A stretch of 61,662 nt of DNA. It comes from Gillisia sp. (lineage in GTDB: Bacteria > Bacteroidota > Bacteroidia > Flavobacteriales > Flavobacteriaceae). Of this stretch, positions 25,114 through 34,139 are shown piece after piece (position 1 is the first letter of the stretch; the number at the start of each line of letters is the position of its first letter). The notes under the pieces were generated by a model. It was not told where the DNA came from and did no database searches. It worked only from the letters and a program-made list of their open reading frames with translations. The stretch covers positions 1 through 61,662 of the forward strand of contig JAGXIL010000046.1 of assembly GCA_024635655.1 (NCBI GenBank), in the 5' to 3' direction. The translations under genes were made by a program, and so were the position numbers.

Positions 25114-25770
25114 ATGATAAAAAATCACCTGCAGTCTAAATTTTTTCAATGGTTTCCTACTGTGGGAATCCTTTTGTTCGGCATACTCTATTTCTACGCT
25201 TCCTCCTTATACCCCGGCGGCTCCCAGGCAAATATAAATTCAGTGGGATTTGACTGGATCAACAATTACTGGTGTGATCTTATGAATGAGAATGGAATGA
25301 ATGAATCTCCCAATCCTGCAAGCCCTTACGCAATAACAGCCATGGTCATTCTATGCCTGGGATTGATGACCTTCTTTATTCGCTTCGGAAGAAAATTTGC
25401 AAAAAACCGAATATGGAAATATGTTATCCAGATTTGCGGAACGATCTCCATGATCTTTGCGATCTTGATCTTTACCAGATATCACAGCATAATGATCGCC
25501 CTATCCAGCTTATTCGGACTTTTTGTTCTGGTGGGTATAATCAAAGAAGTCTATAGCAGCGATCTCACCGCATTAAAGTTTGGCGGACTTGTCTGTATCC
25601 TGCTGCTGATTTTAAACAATTATATCTATTATAGCAGGCATTGGGTAGATATTCTGCCCCTGCTTCAAAAAGTCACTTTTGCCATTGTACTTCTGTGGAT
25701 CCTGGGGTTGAATTTAAAATTGAACAAACGCGAAACATCATTAAACTATACTTCGGAAGGAAATTTGTAA
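25114..25770 (+). CDS. DUF998-like six-helix membrane protein
   Basis: A 218-residue protein with about six membrane helices, beginning with FPTVGILLFGILYFYASSLY and an outer loop with INNYWCDLMN, the short Trp-Cys-Asp motif seen in DUF998-type membrane proteins. Function is unknown. It is followed by a lipoprotein gene 71 bp later in the same direction. Confidence 0.6.
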   Translation: MIKNHLQSKFFQWFPTVGILLFGILYFYASSLYPGGSQANINSVGFDWINNYWCDLMNENGMNESPNPASPYAITAMVILCLGLMTFFIRFGRKFAKNRIWKYVIQICGTISMIFAILIFTRYHSIMIALSSLFGLFVLVGIIKEVYSSDLTALKFGGLVCILLLILNNYIYYSRHWVDILPLLQKVTFAIVLLWILGLNLKLNKRETSLNYTSEGNL

Positions 25771-25841
25771 AATACTGTAATCAGGATCCGGACCAAAAAT
25801 TCCGCATCTTAAAAACTGAACATTTTGTAAAGGTATTAGAT

Positions 25842-26393
25842 ATGAAGAATTTCCTTGTGGTTGTCGCTCTTCTCCTGCTAACCTTCTCCTGCCAGCAAAA
25901 CGATCAAACCAATTCGAATTCCGAATCAGGGATTGAGGAGAAAATAAACGAGAATGGAACCCGGGAGGAAGTGAATGAAACAGAACCTCAATTCATAGAA
26001 AATTCCCGACTGGCAAAGCAATGGTATGATGAACTGGAAAAGATCTCCAGAGAAGAGGAGCGGTTTACAGTCGAAAAGGAACACCATGAAAACCGACATG
26101 TTCCGAAAAGAACAGACACCATTATCCGTTTAACCAAAGATGAAACAAGGATGAGGATCCATACCACCAAAGGCCTTTATGCGGTGGAGTCGGCTGAAAT
26201 TGGCAATAAAGGTTTTGAGCTCGGGGATACAGTTAAAGTTGGTATGGCCAGGAATCAACTAGAGCAAATCCTCGGCAGAAAGCTGGAAAGTGACCATATA
26301 AAAGTGGGTAATGAACTACAAACCAATGTGTTTAATTTCTTTTTCGACCAGGATATAGTGTGCAAAATTGAATTTCAGGGTTATGTTGATTAA
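25842..26393 (+). CDS. Lipoprotein of unknown function
   Basis: A 183-residue protein. ATG 25842 is preferred because it opens a lipoprotein signal (MKNFLVVVALLLLTFSC, lipobox FSC, Cys17); the frame extends further upstream but overlaps the previous gene. The stretch after the cysteine is rich in Asn, Ser, Glu and Gln, a flexible linker, and the C-terminal 100 residues form a beta-rich domain with ELGDTVKVGMARNQLEQILG, a pattern seen in small periplasmic SmpA/OmlA-like or unknown domains. It ends about 35 bp before mazG, which runs in the opposite direction. Confidence 0.65.
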   Translation: MKNFLVVVALLLLTFSCQQNDQTNSNSESGIEEKINENGTREEVNETEPQFIENSRLAKQWYDELEKISREEERFTVEKEHHENRHVPKRTDTIIRLTKDETRMRIHTTKGLYAVESAEIGNKGFELGDTVKVGMARNQLEQILGRKLESDHIKVGNELQTNVFNFFFDQDIVCKIEFQGYVD

Positions 26394-26410
26394 TACATAT
26401 GAAGAGAAAA

Positions 26411-26432
26411 TTTAATTCCACTTAGAATTAAA
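26411..26432 (-). terminator. AT-rich hairpin at the mazG 3' end
   Basis: TTTAATTC (26411-26418) and GAATTAAA (26425-26432) form an 8-bp perfect stem with a 6-base loop. On the minus strand it is followed by TTTTCTCTTC, so it suits termination of mazG, whose stop codon at 26428-26430 lies in the stem. It may serve the lipoprotein gene on the other strand as well. The weak A/T stem lowers confidence. Confidence 0.45.
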
Positions 26433-27201
26433 GTTTCTTGGCTTCTTCCCAAAACACATCCATTTCAGCCAAAGACATTTCAGCCAGGGGTGTATTCTTT
26501 TCCCTCGCTTTTTCTTCAAGGTATTTGAATCGCTTAATGAATTTTTTATTGGTACGCTCCAGGGCATCTTCCGGATTAATCTTTAAGAACCTCGCATAAT
26601 TGATCATGGAGAACAGCACATCTCCAAATTCGGCTTCCATCTTATCCTGGTCCATCACCTGGATCTCTGTATGTAATTCTTCCAGTTCCTCTTTCAGCTT
26701 TTCGATCACCTGCTGGGGTTCTTCCCAGTCAAATCCCACGCCGGCAACTTTATCCTGGATGCGGCTGGCTTTGACCAGGGCCGGCAGGGAGGCAGGTACT
26801 CCTTCCAACACACTCTTCTTACCTTCTTTTAGTTTCAGGTTCTCCCAGTTACGTTTTACATCCTCCTCATTAACCACTTCCACATCGCTGTAAATATGCG
26901 GATGCCTGCTAATGAGTTTATCACAAATGCTGTTGGCTACATCGCCTATATCAAAATGCTTGGTTTCACTTCCTATTTTCGCATAGAAAACAATGTGCAG
27001 CAGGATATCCCCCAACTCGTTTTTGATCTCTTCCCTGTCTTTGTCTAAAATAGCGTCCCCCAGCTCGTACACCTCTTCAATGGTAAGGTGACGTAAGCTT
27101 TCCATGGTCTGTTTCCTGTCCCACGGGCATTGCTCCCTGAGCTCATCCATGATGGTAAGTAGCCTGTCGAATGCTAGAAGCTGATCTTTTCTGGAATTCA
27201 T
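26428..27201 (-). CDS. mazG: Nucleoside triphosphate pyrophosphohydrolase MazG
   Basis: A 257-residue enzyme that hydrolyses NTPs or dNTPs to NMP and pyrophosphate, cleaning the pool and damping (p)ppGpp signals. Two tandem MazG domains are visible: residues 1-100 with REQCPWDRKQTMESL and the EExxE..ExxD metal site EEIKNELGDILLH, and residues about 150-225 with EELEELHTEIQ and EAEFGDVLFSMINYAR. Length and layout match E. coli MazG. It has its own promoter region of about 120 bp shared with the terminator of DUF5606. Confidence 0.95.
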   Translation of the reverse strand: MNSRKDQLLAFDRLLTIMDELREQCPWDRKQTMESLRHLTIEEVYELGDAILDKDREEIKNELGDILLHIVFYAKIGSETKHFDIGDVANSICDKLISRHPHIYSDVEVVNEEDVKRNWENLKLKEGKKSVLEGVPASLPALVKASRIQDKVAGVGFDWEEPQQVIEKLKEELEELHTEIQVMDQDKMEAEFGDVLFSMINYARFLKINPEDALERTNKKFIKRFKYLEEKAREKNTPLAEMSLAEMDVFWEEAKKL

Positions 27202-27275
27202 TTTTACTCTTTTTGTAAAAATACAATTGTGGATGATTTTTCAGGTAGGATCCCTCAAAATTATACCAACAAAAA

Positions 27276-27300
27276 AAGCAGCTTTTTTTCAAAGCTGCTT
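27276..27300 (-). terminator. Intrinsic terminator of the DUF5606 gene
   Basis: AAGCAGCTTT (27276-27285) pairs with AAAGCTGCTT (27291-27300) around a 5-base loop. On the minus strand the stem is followed by a run of seven T, so it is a canonical intrinsic terminator 20 bp after the DUF5606 stop. Confidence 0.8.
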
Positions 27301-27320
27301 AAAATATGGCGATGAAGGAT

Positions 27321-27917
27321 CTACTCCTTCTCTTTCTTTTCTTTTTTAGCAGATTTATCATCAGCTGTACCTGCAGAACTTTCTTCAGATTTATCTTTAG
27401 ACTTTGCTTCAGGTTTATCCTCAGATTTTGCTTTTGCGTTGGCTTCAGATTTTTTTTCGGCTTTGGCTTCCGCTTTTCCCTCTGCATTTTCTTCCGCAGC
27501 TGCTTCAGATGTGCCTTCTTCCTTTTCTTCTTTTGAAAAATCAGTATAACCATGAGTTACCAGCAAGTTATACCACTGGATCACTTTTTTAATATCACTT
27601 TGGTATACCCGGTCTACATCATAATCAGGAAGCACTTCAGCAAAATAAGCTTCAAGTTCTTTTTTGGAAACTTTTGGGCTAATAGCCGGTTTTCCTTCTT
27701 CCTTCTCGTACATTTTTGTAAAGATGGTTCCCAACGGAACTTCTTCAGTATACGTGTACACAGCGATCTCACTTAACAGGCTCACGTTATGACGCACATT
27801 AACAGATATTTTTTTTCCTTCAGTAATAGATTTGGCTACAAATCCACCTCTGGTTTGTGCTGTTAATTCATATAATCCCGGTTTTCCGGAAATTGATAAA
27901 ACTTTTTCTAACCCCAT
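27321..27917 (-). CDS. DUF5606 domain protein with low-complexity charged tail
   Basis: A 198-residue protein. The N-terminal 130 residues form the conserved DUF5606 domain, starting MGLEKVLSISGKPGLYEL and including NLLVTHGYTDF; this domain is found across Bacteroidota and its role is unknown. Residues about 132-198 are a Glu/Lys/Ala/Ser-rich tail of imperfect short repeats (EAKAEKKSEA, DKSEE), likely disordered. It lies 58 bp downstream of def in the same direction, so the two may share a transcript. Confidence 0.85.
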   Translation of the reverse strand: MGLEKVLSISGKPGLYELTAQTRGGFVAKSITEGKKISVNVRHNVSLLSEIAVYTYTEEVPLGTIFTKMYEKEEGKPAISPKVSKKELEAYFAEVLPDYDVDRVYQSDIKKVIQWYNLLVTHGYTDFSKEEKEEGTSEAAAEENAEGKAEAKAEKKSEANAKAKSEDKPEAKSKDKSEESSAGTADDKSAKKEKKEKE

Positions 27918-27975
27918 AGCGTATTATAAATTTTGGCTGGCAAATATCACTTCTCTCTAACTAATATCAAAAGAA

Positions 27976-28566
27976 TCAACGGCCTTTTTTCATTAATGGA
28001 AACTTCATTCTATATTCAATATCGACCTTTCCTTTGGAAATATTATTCAGCCTTCCCTTGATCAAACGCTTTTTAAGACTGGATAGTTTATCTGTGAATA
28101 ATATTCCTTCGATATGATCATATTCGTGCTGGATCACCCTGGCGGCTAATCCGTCATAGGTCTCCCGGTGATTTTTAAAATCTTCATCCTGATATTCAAT
28201 AGTGATGGTAGGTTTCCTGGAAACATCTTCCCTTACATCCGGAATACTCAGGCATCCCTCGTTGAAGGACCACTCCTCCCCTTCTTCACTCACTATTCTT
28301 GGGTTTATGAAAACTTTCCTAAGGTCTGAAATAGCATTTATCTCGGCCTCATCCATGGTTTCGTCATCGGCAAAAGGTGCAGGATCTATTATGAACATGC
28401 GAATGGGAAGCCCTATTTGCGGAGCCGCAAGTCCTACGCCCATGGCATTATACATGGTATCCCACATATTGTCAATAAGTTCTTTGAGATTTGGATAATC
28501 TTCAGGGACCTCTTTTCCTTTTTTTCTTAGAACCGGATCTCCGTATGCTACAATTGGAACTATCAT
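27976..28566 (-). CDS. def: Peptide deformylase
   Basis: A 196-residue metalloenzyme that removes the formyl group from the start methionine of new proteins. All three motifs are present: GVGLAAPQIG at about residue 42, EGCLSIP at about 105 with the metal-binding cysteine, and QHEYDHIEGILF at about 147 with the HExxH-type pair of histidines and catalytic glutamate. It follows ruvX by 111 bp and precedes DUF5606, an arrangement common in this lineage. Confidence 0.97.
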   Translation of the reverse strand: MIVPIVAYGDPVLRKKGKEVPEDYPNLKELIDNMWDTMYNAMGVGLAAPQIGLPIRMFIIDPAPFADDETMDEAEINAISDLRKVFINPRIVSEEGEEWSFNEGCLSIPDVREDVSRKPTITIEYQDEDFKNHRETYDGLAARVIQHEYDHIEGILFTDKLSSLKKRLIKGRLNNISKGKVDIEYRMKFPLMKKGR

Positions 28567-28677
28567 TTTATGCTTTGTTATTATTCTTAATTCCTTATTT
28601 CTATCTTAATTGTATTCTTAATAAAAGAACTCGTCCCGGTTCTCTATACCCAAGGGTTTGGATGCCGGTATCCCTGA

Positions 28678-29085
28678 TCATTTATAAAGGTACGTCTGCA
28701 ATATGATCGTGGCGCTTATCTCATCGAGCAGGGATTTATTTTGTCTCTTTTTCTTTTTAAGTCCGCTGTCTATCATGGTTCTTACCGCCATTTTAGAGGT
28801 GAAACGTTCATCTACCCTTTTCAGTTCCATAAGAGGAAACCTCAGCCTGAATCTGACAATAAACTCTGAAATCGCAGCTTCACTCTGGGAGGCGGTGTAG
28901 TCCATTTGTTTGGGTTCCCCAACCAGTACCAGTTCCACATTTTCTTCAGCAAAATACTTCTCCAGATATGGCATAAGATCAACGGTTGGGACAGTGGCCA
29001 GACCCGAAGCAATGATCTGCATCTCGTCTGTCACCGCGATCCCGGTGCGTTTATATCCATAATCCAGCGCCATTATTCTTGCCAT
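28678..29085 (-). CDS. ruvX: Holliday junction resolvase-like YqgF/RuvX
   Basis: A 135-residue RNase H-fold protein involved in 16S rRNA 5' end processing and proposed junction resolution. The N-terminal MALDYGYKRTGIAVTDE carries the first catalytic aspartate, LVLVGEPKQMDYTAS follows, and RVDERFTSKMA holds the acidic pair. Length is normal for the family. Its promoter (29100-29131) runs back-to-back with that of dapD. Confidence 0.93.
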   Translation of the reverse strand: MARIMALDYGYKRTGIAVTDEMQIIASGLATVPTVDLMPYLEKYFAEENVELVLVGEPKQMDYTASQSEAAISEFIVRFRLRFPLMELKRVDERFTSKMAVRTMIDSGLKKKKRQNKSLLDEISATIILQTYLYK

Positions 29086-29099
29086 ATCCGCAATTTCTG

Positions 29100-29131
29100 C
29101 AAATGTAAGGTTTATCTGCTAATGCGCCCAA
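29100..29131 (-). promoter_or_regulatory. Promoter of ruvX
   Basis: On the minus strand the -7 box is TACATTTG (29107-29100), an exact TAnnTTTG match, with a TTTTTG -33 element ending at 29129, 21 bp away. The start of transcription would be close to 29093, a few bases before the ATG at 29085, so the leader is very short. Confidence 0.65.
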
Positions 29132-29149
29132 AAATTAGGTTTAAGCTGT

Positions 29150-29157
29150 TATATTTG
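29150..29157 (+). promoter_or_regulatory. -7 box of dapD
   Basis: TATATTTG is an exact TAnnTTTG match 17 bp before the dapD ATG at 29174; the leader would be about 10 bases. No clear -33 TTG is seen. It forms a divergent pair with the ruvX promoter. Confidence 0.55.
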
Positions 29158-29173
29158 CCTAAAATTAACATTG

Positions 29174-29989
29174 ATGAAGAATTTACAGGAATTAATTGAA
29201 AAAGCCTGGGAGGATCGTGATCTTCTTGGGGACTCAAAAACTATAGATGCCATCAGGCAGGTGATCCTTCTCCTGGACGAGGGAAAACTTCGTGTTGCAG
29301 AACCAACTGCTGATGGGTGGCAGGTCAATGAATGGGTGAAAAAGGCGGTGGTGCTTTATTTCCCTATTCAGAAAATGAAAACCCTGGAAGCGGGAATTTT
29401 CGAGTACCACGATAAGATGTTCTTAAAAACAGGCTATGCTGAAAAAGGAATTCGGGTAGTACCTAATGCCGTTGCCCGTTATGGTGCTTATATTTCTTCC
29501 GGAGTGATCCTTATGCCTAGTTATGTTAATATTGGAGCCTATGTAGATGAAGGCACTATGGTTGACACCTGGGCAACTGTAGGTAGCTGTGCACAAATTG
29601 GCAAAAATGTGCATTTGAGTGGCGGAGTGGGTATTGGCGGAGTTTTGGAGCCTCTTCAGGCTGCTCCCGTGGTAATTGAGGACAATGCTTTTATAGGATC
29701 CCGTTGTATCGTAGTGGAAGGAATAAGAGTTGAGAAAGAAGCTGTTTTGGGCGCCAATGTGGTATTGACAGGGTCTACAAAGATCATCGATGTCACCGGG
29801 GATGAACCTGTGGAATTTAAAGGTTATATCCCTTCAAGATCTGTAGTGATCCCGGGAAGTTATACCAAAAAATTCCCTGCAGGAGAGTATAATGTACCCT
29901 GTGCACTTATTATTGGGAAACGTAAAGAAAGCACAAACAAAAAGACCTCTTTGAATGATGCTTTGAGAGAATATAATGTTGCAGTTTAA
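29174..29989 (+). CDS. dapD: 2,3,4,5-tetrahydropyridine-2,6-dicarboxylate N-succinyltransferase
   Basis: A 271-residue enzyme of lysine/diaminopimelate synthesis that transfers succinyl from succinyl-CoA, supplying peptidoglycan. The N-terminal helical domain (1-100) is followed by a left-handed beta helix of hexapeptide repeats (about 105-235: SGVILMPSYVNIGAYV, GGVGIGGVLEPLQAAP, IGSRCIVVEG). The start is ATG 29174 rather than a TTG three bases before it. It is followed by the surface-glycan cluster 36 bp later, and may share transcript with it. Confidence 0.96.
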   Translation: MKNLQELIEKAWEDRDLLGDSKTIDAIRQVILLLDEGKLRVAEPTADGWQVNEWVKKAVVLYFPIQKMKTLEAGIFEYHDKMFLKTGYAEKGIRVVPNAVARYGAYISSGVILMPSYVNIGAYVDEGTMVDTWATVGSCAQIGKNVHLSGGVGIGGVLEPLQAAPVVIEDNAFIGSRCIVVEGIRVEKEAVLGANVVLTGSTKIIDVTGDEPVEFKGYIPSRSVVIPGSYTKKFPAGEYNVPCALIIGKRKESTNKKTSLNDALREYNVAV

Positions 29990-30025
29990 ATTACATTTTA
30001 AACTTTAAGTATAAAAAACCGGCTA

Positions 30026-31018
30026 TTGGATATATCGATAATTACCGTGAATTACCGGGGTTGGGAGGCACTGAATGCCTGCCTGCATTCTTTGCAGGAA
30101 ATTCCTTCTTCCCCGGTTTCCTTCGAGGTGATAATTGTAGATAATGATTCCAATGATGGAAAAATAAATGAATTCCGGAAAGCTTTTCCGGAATTCACCT
30201 TTGTGGAAAATTCCGGGAACAACGGATTTTCAAACGGATGTAATCTCGGGGCTAAACATGCCCGCGGAAATTTCCTCTTCTTCCTGAATCCCGATACCAC
30301 CCTTACCCGGGAAGCACTGGTTGAACTGCATCAAACCGCCGTTTCCCATCCTGAGATCGGGATCCTCTCCTGCCTTCAGATCAATGAGAACGGCAAATAT
30401 TACAACCTCAAAAACCTCTTTCCCTCCTTCAGCAGATTTTTCGGACTTACAAGAGCGATCTACAGGAAAATGAATACTGCAGCTTTGGAAGAAAAATTTG
30501 CAGTTAAGAAAGGACTTTTTTATCCGGACTGGGTAACCGGGGCAGTGATCTTTATGAGCAGGGACTGGTTTGAGAAGGTCAATGGCTGGAATGAAGACTA
30601 CTGGTTGTATTTTGAGGATGTAGATCTTTGCAGAAAAGTCACTTTGAGGGGTGGCAAAGTCGCCGTAGACACCCAAAGCACAATATTCCACAAACATGGA
30701 GGAGCTTCGAGGATCAATGTAAAGACAAAAGCCATAACGAAGACGGAGGTGATAATATCCAAGCACGTATATATTCACAACCACTTCCCTCCCCTTCAAA
30801 AATTTATCCTGCACAGCCTGCTGATCATCACCGAACTTCTGGAAAAATTTTTATTGTCCATTGCAGGTATCCTACTGTTTTTTATTCCTAAACTCAGAGT
30901 AAATTTTTTGATCCTGAAGCGATTGGTGAAATATTATTTAAACGCAATTAAGCATCAAACATGGATAAGTCCCCGGGCTGAAAATTATCCGGAAAAAAGA
31001 CAAATCTCCATCTTATGA
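30026..31018 (+). CDS. Glycosyltransferase family 2
   Basis: A 330-residue GT-A enzyme, probably starting at TTG 30026 since no ATG precedes DISIITVNYRG. It has the family features: IVDNDSNDG in the donor site, FLNPDTTL as the DxD-like metal motif (here PDT), and YWLYFEDVDLCRKV as the catalytic ED acceptor region. The C-terminal 60 residues contain one or two hydrophobic helices, likely membrane attachment. Similar proteins add rhamnose or related sugars to surface glycans. It overlaps the next gene by 4 bp (ATGA). Confidence 0.88.
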   Translation: MDISIITVNYRGWEALNACLHSLQEIPSSPVSFEVIIVDNDSNDGKINEFRKAFPEFTFVENSGNNGFSNGCNLGAKHARGNFLFFLNPDTTLTREALVELHQTAVSHPEIGILSCLQINENGKYYNLKNLFPSFSRFFGLTRAIYRKMNTAALEEKFAVKKGLFYPDWVTGAVIFMSRDWFEKVNGWNEDYWLYFEDVDLCRKVTLRGGKVAVDTQSTIFHKHGGASRINVKTKAITKTEVIISKHVYIHNHFPPLQKFILHSLLIITELLEKFLLSIAGILLFFIPKLRVNFLILKRLVKYYLNAIKHQTWISPRAENYPEKRQISIL

Positions 31019-32079
31019 AGATCCTGGTAATTCAGCAGAAAATGATCGGGGATGTCTTGATAAGTTCCCTTCTCTGTGACAATTTGCGCAAAGCTTATCC
31101 CAAAGCGCAAATTGATTATATGGTATATGAATCTACCACCCCGGTGCTTCAGGGAAATCCGAATTTTGATAATCTCATTCTCTTTCAGGAAAAACACCGA
31201 ACGAGTAGGAAAGAACTTTTTAAACTTCTCTTATCAGTGCGCAAAGAGAAATACGATGTGGTGATCGATGCCTACTCCAAGCTGGAAAGCTGGCTGGTCA
31301 CGTTCTTTTCCGGAGCCGAAAAAAGGATCTCCTACTGGAAAAAGCACACTAATTTTCTCTACACCCATTCCGTGAAAAAGAAAACCGTTTCAGATTCCAA
31401 CCTGGGATTGATCATTGAGCAGCGTTTGGCCTTATTGGATCCGCTGGAAATTGATCTTTCTTTAAAGACTTTTCCGGAAATCTATGTAACCCCGGAGGAA
31501 AAGGATTTTGCAAAGGAATTATTTTCCAGGCATGGGATTGACCAGGCAAAACAAACCCTTATGCTTGGCATCACCGGGAGTGAAGTGGCCAAGACCTACC
31601 CTTTGGAGCATATGGCAAAAGTCATTGATTTTATTGCTGAAAAAGGAGATGTAAACCTCCTGTTCAATTACATTCCCAACCAACTTCCGGAGGCTAAGCA
31701 GCTTTACCATGCCTGTAAAGAAACCACCAGGGCCAAGATCTATTTTGACCTTACCGGAAACAACCTAAGGGAATTCATCTGCATTATGGATAACTGCGAT
31801 ATGATCATTGGGAACGACGGGGGTGCCATTAATATGGCAAAGGCATTACGAAAACCTTCCTTTATTATTTTCTCACCCTGGATTGACAAAGCGGGATGGG
31901 CCACTTTTGAAGACGGGATCAACAATATTTCGGTACATCTACAGGATTATAAACCTGAACTTTTTGAGGGCCTGGACCCAAAATCGATCAAAAAGAAATA
32001 CGCCGGGCTATACAAAGAGTTCACTCCTGAACTATTTGCCTCTTCGCTGAACAAATTCCTGGAACTGCATTTAAAGTGA
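31015..32079 (+). CDS. Glycosyltransferase family 9 (heptosyltransferase-like)
   Basis: A 354-residue GT-B enzyme of the ADP-heptose:LPS heptosyltransferase family. The start MKILVIQQKMIGDVLISSLL is the family signature, with the aspartate that activates the acceptor. The donor-binding part includes GITGSEVAKTYP and the MIIGNDGGAINMAKAL loop. It likely adds a sugar to the inner core of lipopolysaccharide. It begins inside the last codons of the GT2 gene, so the two are translated together. Confidence 0.88.
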   Translation: MKILVIQQKMIGDVLISSLLCDNLRKAYPKAQIDYMVYESTTPVLQGNPNFDNLILFQEKHRTSRKELFKLLLSVRKEKYDVVIDAYSKLESWLVTFFSGAEKRISYWKKHTNFLYTHSVKKKTVSDSNLGLIIEQRLALLDPLEIDLSLKTFPEIYVTPEEKDFAKELFSRHGIDQAKQTLMLGITGSEVAKTYPLEHMAKVIDFIAEKGDVNLLFNYIPNQLPEAKQLYHACKETTRAKIYFDLTGNNLREFICIMDNCDMIIGNDGGAINMAKALRKPSFIIFSPWIDKAGWATFEDGINNISVHLQDYKPELFEGLDPKSIKKKYAGLYKEFTPELFASSLNKFLELHLK

Positions 32080-32142
32080 AATTGTAATTGAGCATTTTTT
32101 TTCTCCCGAATATTAAGGCTTACAAAATAGCGGGAATTTTTA

Positions 32143-32895
32143 TCAGCCTTTGAATTTCTTCTTCAACGCCTGTTTCCGAAGATATTTTTCCTGAAACTTA
32201 CTGGTATAAAACCACATTTTTTCGAAAACTTCAGCTTCAGGTTTATCGATCAGTTTTGCGTATTCGTTTGCCATCACCTCCACCATCTCCTTTTTAGGAG
32301 TAAGCCTGGAAAGGTTTTTCATTCGGGCATCAAGATCTAATTTCCGGAAATTCATCCGGTTCAGGTCTACCAGGAAGAATTCCGGATCTCCTGTGGCTTT
32401 CAGTTTGATAAGGGTATTGCCGGGGGAATGATCTAAAAATTCTATCTCATTCTCGTGCAATTGAAAACTAAACCGGGTGAAAGCCCTAAGGATGGCTTCG
32501 TGATCAGGGAGATCCGGCTGTTGCACCAATTCCCTGAAAGTGAGATCACATTCCAGTTGTTCACTTACATAAAAGCTTTTTCCAAAGACCAAAGCTGAAG
32601 TTTCTTCAGCATAGGCAAAAGGCCTGGGGGTGCCAATTTTTTTAGACAGGAGATGTTGCGCATACCGGAAAGACCTTTCTGCTTTGGATTTTCTGAAAAA
32701 TCTATAAGTTAGCCGATTAAAAATATTAGGAACTTTAAACGACTTGATATTGAGCTTAATATCCTCCTTCTCAAAGATCTTGATGCTGTTGCGCTGGCCA
32801 TTATCCAAAGGAGTACCTTCAGATTCAAAATTTTCAACAGAGGTGAGAATGGCTTCTTTTTTAGCTTTACCGGCTTCAGAAAAAATGAACTTCAT
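32143..32895 (-). CDS. Lipopolysaccharide kinase-like protein (KdkA/InaA type)
   Basis: A 250-residue protein kinase-like fold enzyme. The catalytic loop is LDHSPGNTLI (Asp followed five residues later by Asn) and the metal-binding DFG-equivalent is LVDLNRMNF. This fits bacterial kinases that phosphorylate Kdo or heptose of the LPS core. It is read against its neighbours on the minus strand inside the glycan cluster, which supports a role in LPS core modification. A promoter has to lie in the 137-bp gap before the next gene. Confidence 0.8.
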   Translation of the reverse strand: MKFIFSEAGKAKKEAILTSVENFESEGTPLDNGQRNSIKIFEKEDIKLNIKSFKVPNIFNRLTYRFFRKSKAERSFRYAQHLLSKKIGTPRPFAYAEETSALVFGKSFYVSEQLECDLTFRELVQQPDLPDHEAILRAFTRFSFQLHENEIEFLDHSPGNTLIKLKATGDPEFFLVDLNRMNFRKLDLDARMKNLSRLTPKKEMVEVMANEYAKLIDKPEAEVFEKMWFYTSKFQEKYLRKQALKKKFKG

Positions 32896-33032
32896 GGCAC
32901 AAAAATACTATAAAGCATATTTCTATGCTTATTAGTTATATTATTTGTTCAGGCTTTAAAACCTTACTTGAAACATTTACAATGACATTATTAAATTTAT
33001 ATTTACAAAAAATTAAAATCAGCAACTTTTAA

Positions 33033-34115
33033 ATGGATGATAAGCCTTCTGTTTTTCTTGAATCTCACAACATTAGCAATATGTATGGGGGATTTGGACA
33101 GTTTAATTACTGGCTTATCAAAAACCTGATTTCGGTTGATGATCAATTCAGCTTTACGGTATTCGCCAAAAATAAGCAGCTGATCAGGGAATTTCTTCCC
33201 GAGGCTGAATTTAAAAGATACCACACTTTTCACAGAAGAGAACTCTTCAGGATCAGAAAGAAGTATAATCTCTGGCATTCGCTGAATCAGAATTCGAAAA
33301 TAGAACCTTATCACGATCTCCCCTACATCATGACTATTCACGATGTGATCTTTCTGGAGGAGGGATTAATGTCTGAAATTGAAAAACAGAAAAGAATACA
33401 GCTGCTACAAGAAAAAATACAACGTTCAAAAGCCATAGTTTACATTTCTGAATACGCCAGAAATTCTACCAATAAATATTTTACAATTCCCGAAAGTATT
33501 AAGGAACACGTGATCTATAACGGCACTCCCCCCCTGATAAAACACAACCTCTCCGGAGTGGAGAAGCCAAAAGGGCTGCAAAAACCTTTTCTCTTCAGCA
33601 TTGGTCAATTTATGGAGAAAAAAAACTTCCATACTTTGATCGGGATGCTGGTGCAGCTTAAGGATTTTCAGCTGGTGATTGCGGGGAATCACAATATGGC
33701 ATACCGCAAAATAATAGAAAGTGAGATCGCAAAACATAAGCTTGAGGGGGAAATATTTTTCCCGGGAAAAATTTCAGAGCAGGAAAAGCAATATTACTTT
33801 GAAAATTGCCGGGCATTCGTTTTTCCGTCCTTACATGAGGGGTTTGGTATACCTCCACTGGAAGCTATGACCTATGGAAAACCTGTTTTTTTGGCTAACA
33901 GGACCTCCTTACCAGAAATTGGAGGCAAAGAGGCCTTTTACTGGGAGCATTTTGATCCGGAATATATGAGCCGGGTACTCAGGGACGGACTGCAGAAATA
34001 TGACAATGATCCTGCATATCCTGAGAGGTTGAAAACCCACGCGGCCACATTTAACTGGTCGCAAACCGCAGAAGAATACCTTAAAGTCTATAAGTCTGTT
34101 ATCAATTCAAAATAA
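33033..34115 (+). CDS. Glycosyltransferase family 4
   Basis: A 360-residue GT-B retaining glycosyltransferase. The C-terminal domain shows FSIGQFMEKKNFHTLI and PSLHEGFGIPPLEAMTYG, the EX7E nucleotide-sugar motif. It has a relatively short N-terminal domain with the acceptor site around MYGGFGQFNYW. Together with the neighbouring genes it builds the outer-core or O-antigen-like part of LPS. It is followed 24 bp later by the FkbM methyltransferase. Confidence 0.9.
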   Translation: MDDKPSVFLESHNISNMYGGFGQFNYWLIKNLISVDDQFSFTVFAKNKQLIREFLPEAEFKRYHTFHRRELFRIRKKYNLWHSLNQNSKIEPYHDLPYIMTIHDVIFLEEGLMSEIEKQKRIQLLQEKIQRSKAIVYISEYARNSTNKYFTIPESIKEHVIYNGTPPLIKHNLSGVEKPKGLQKPFLFSIGQFMEKKNFHTLIGMLVQLKDFQLVIAGNHNMAYRKIIESEIAKHKLEGEIFFPGKISEQEKQYYFENCRAFVFPSLHEGFGIPPLEAMTYGKPVFLANRTSLPEIGGKEAFYWEHFDPEYMSRVLRDGLQKYDNDPAYPERLKTHAATFNWSQTAEEYLKVYKSVINSK

Positions 34116-34139
34116 AACACAAAACACAATCCCATTCTT

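Noticed and set aside
27306..27592. Plus-strand phenylalanine-rich frames opposite the DUF5606 tail
   Set aside because: They are shadows of the lysine/glutamate-rich tail on the minus strand and have no start context.
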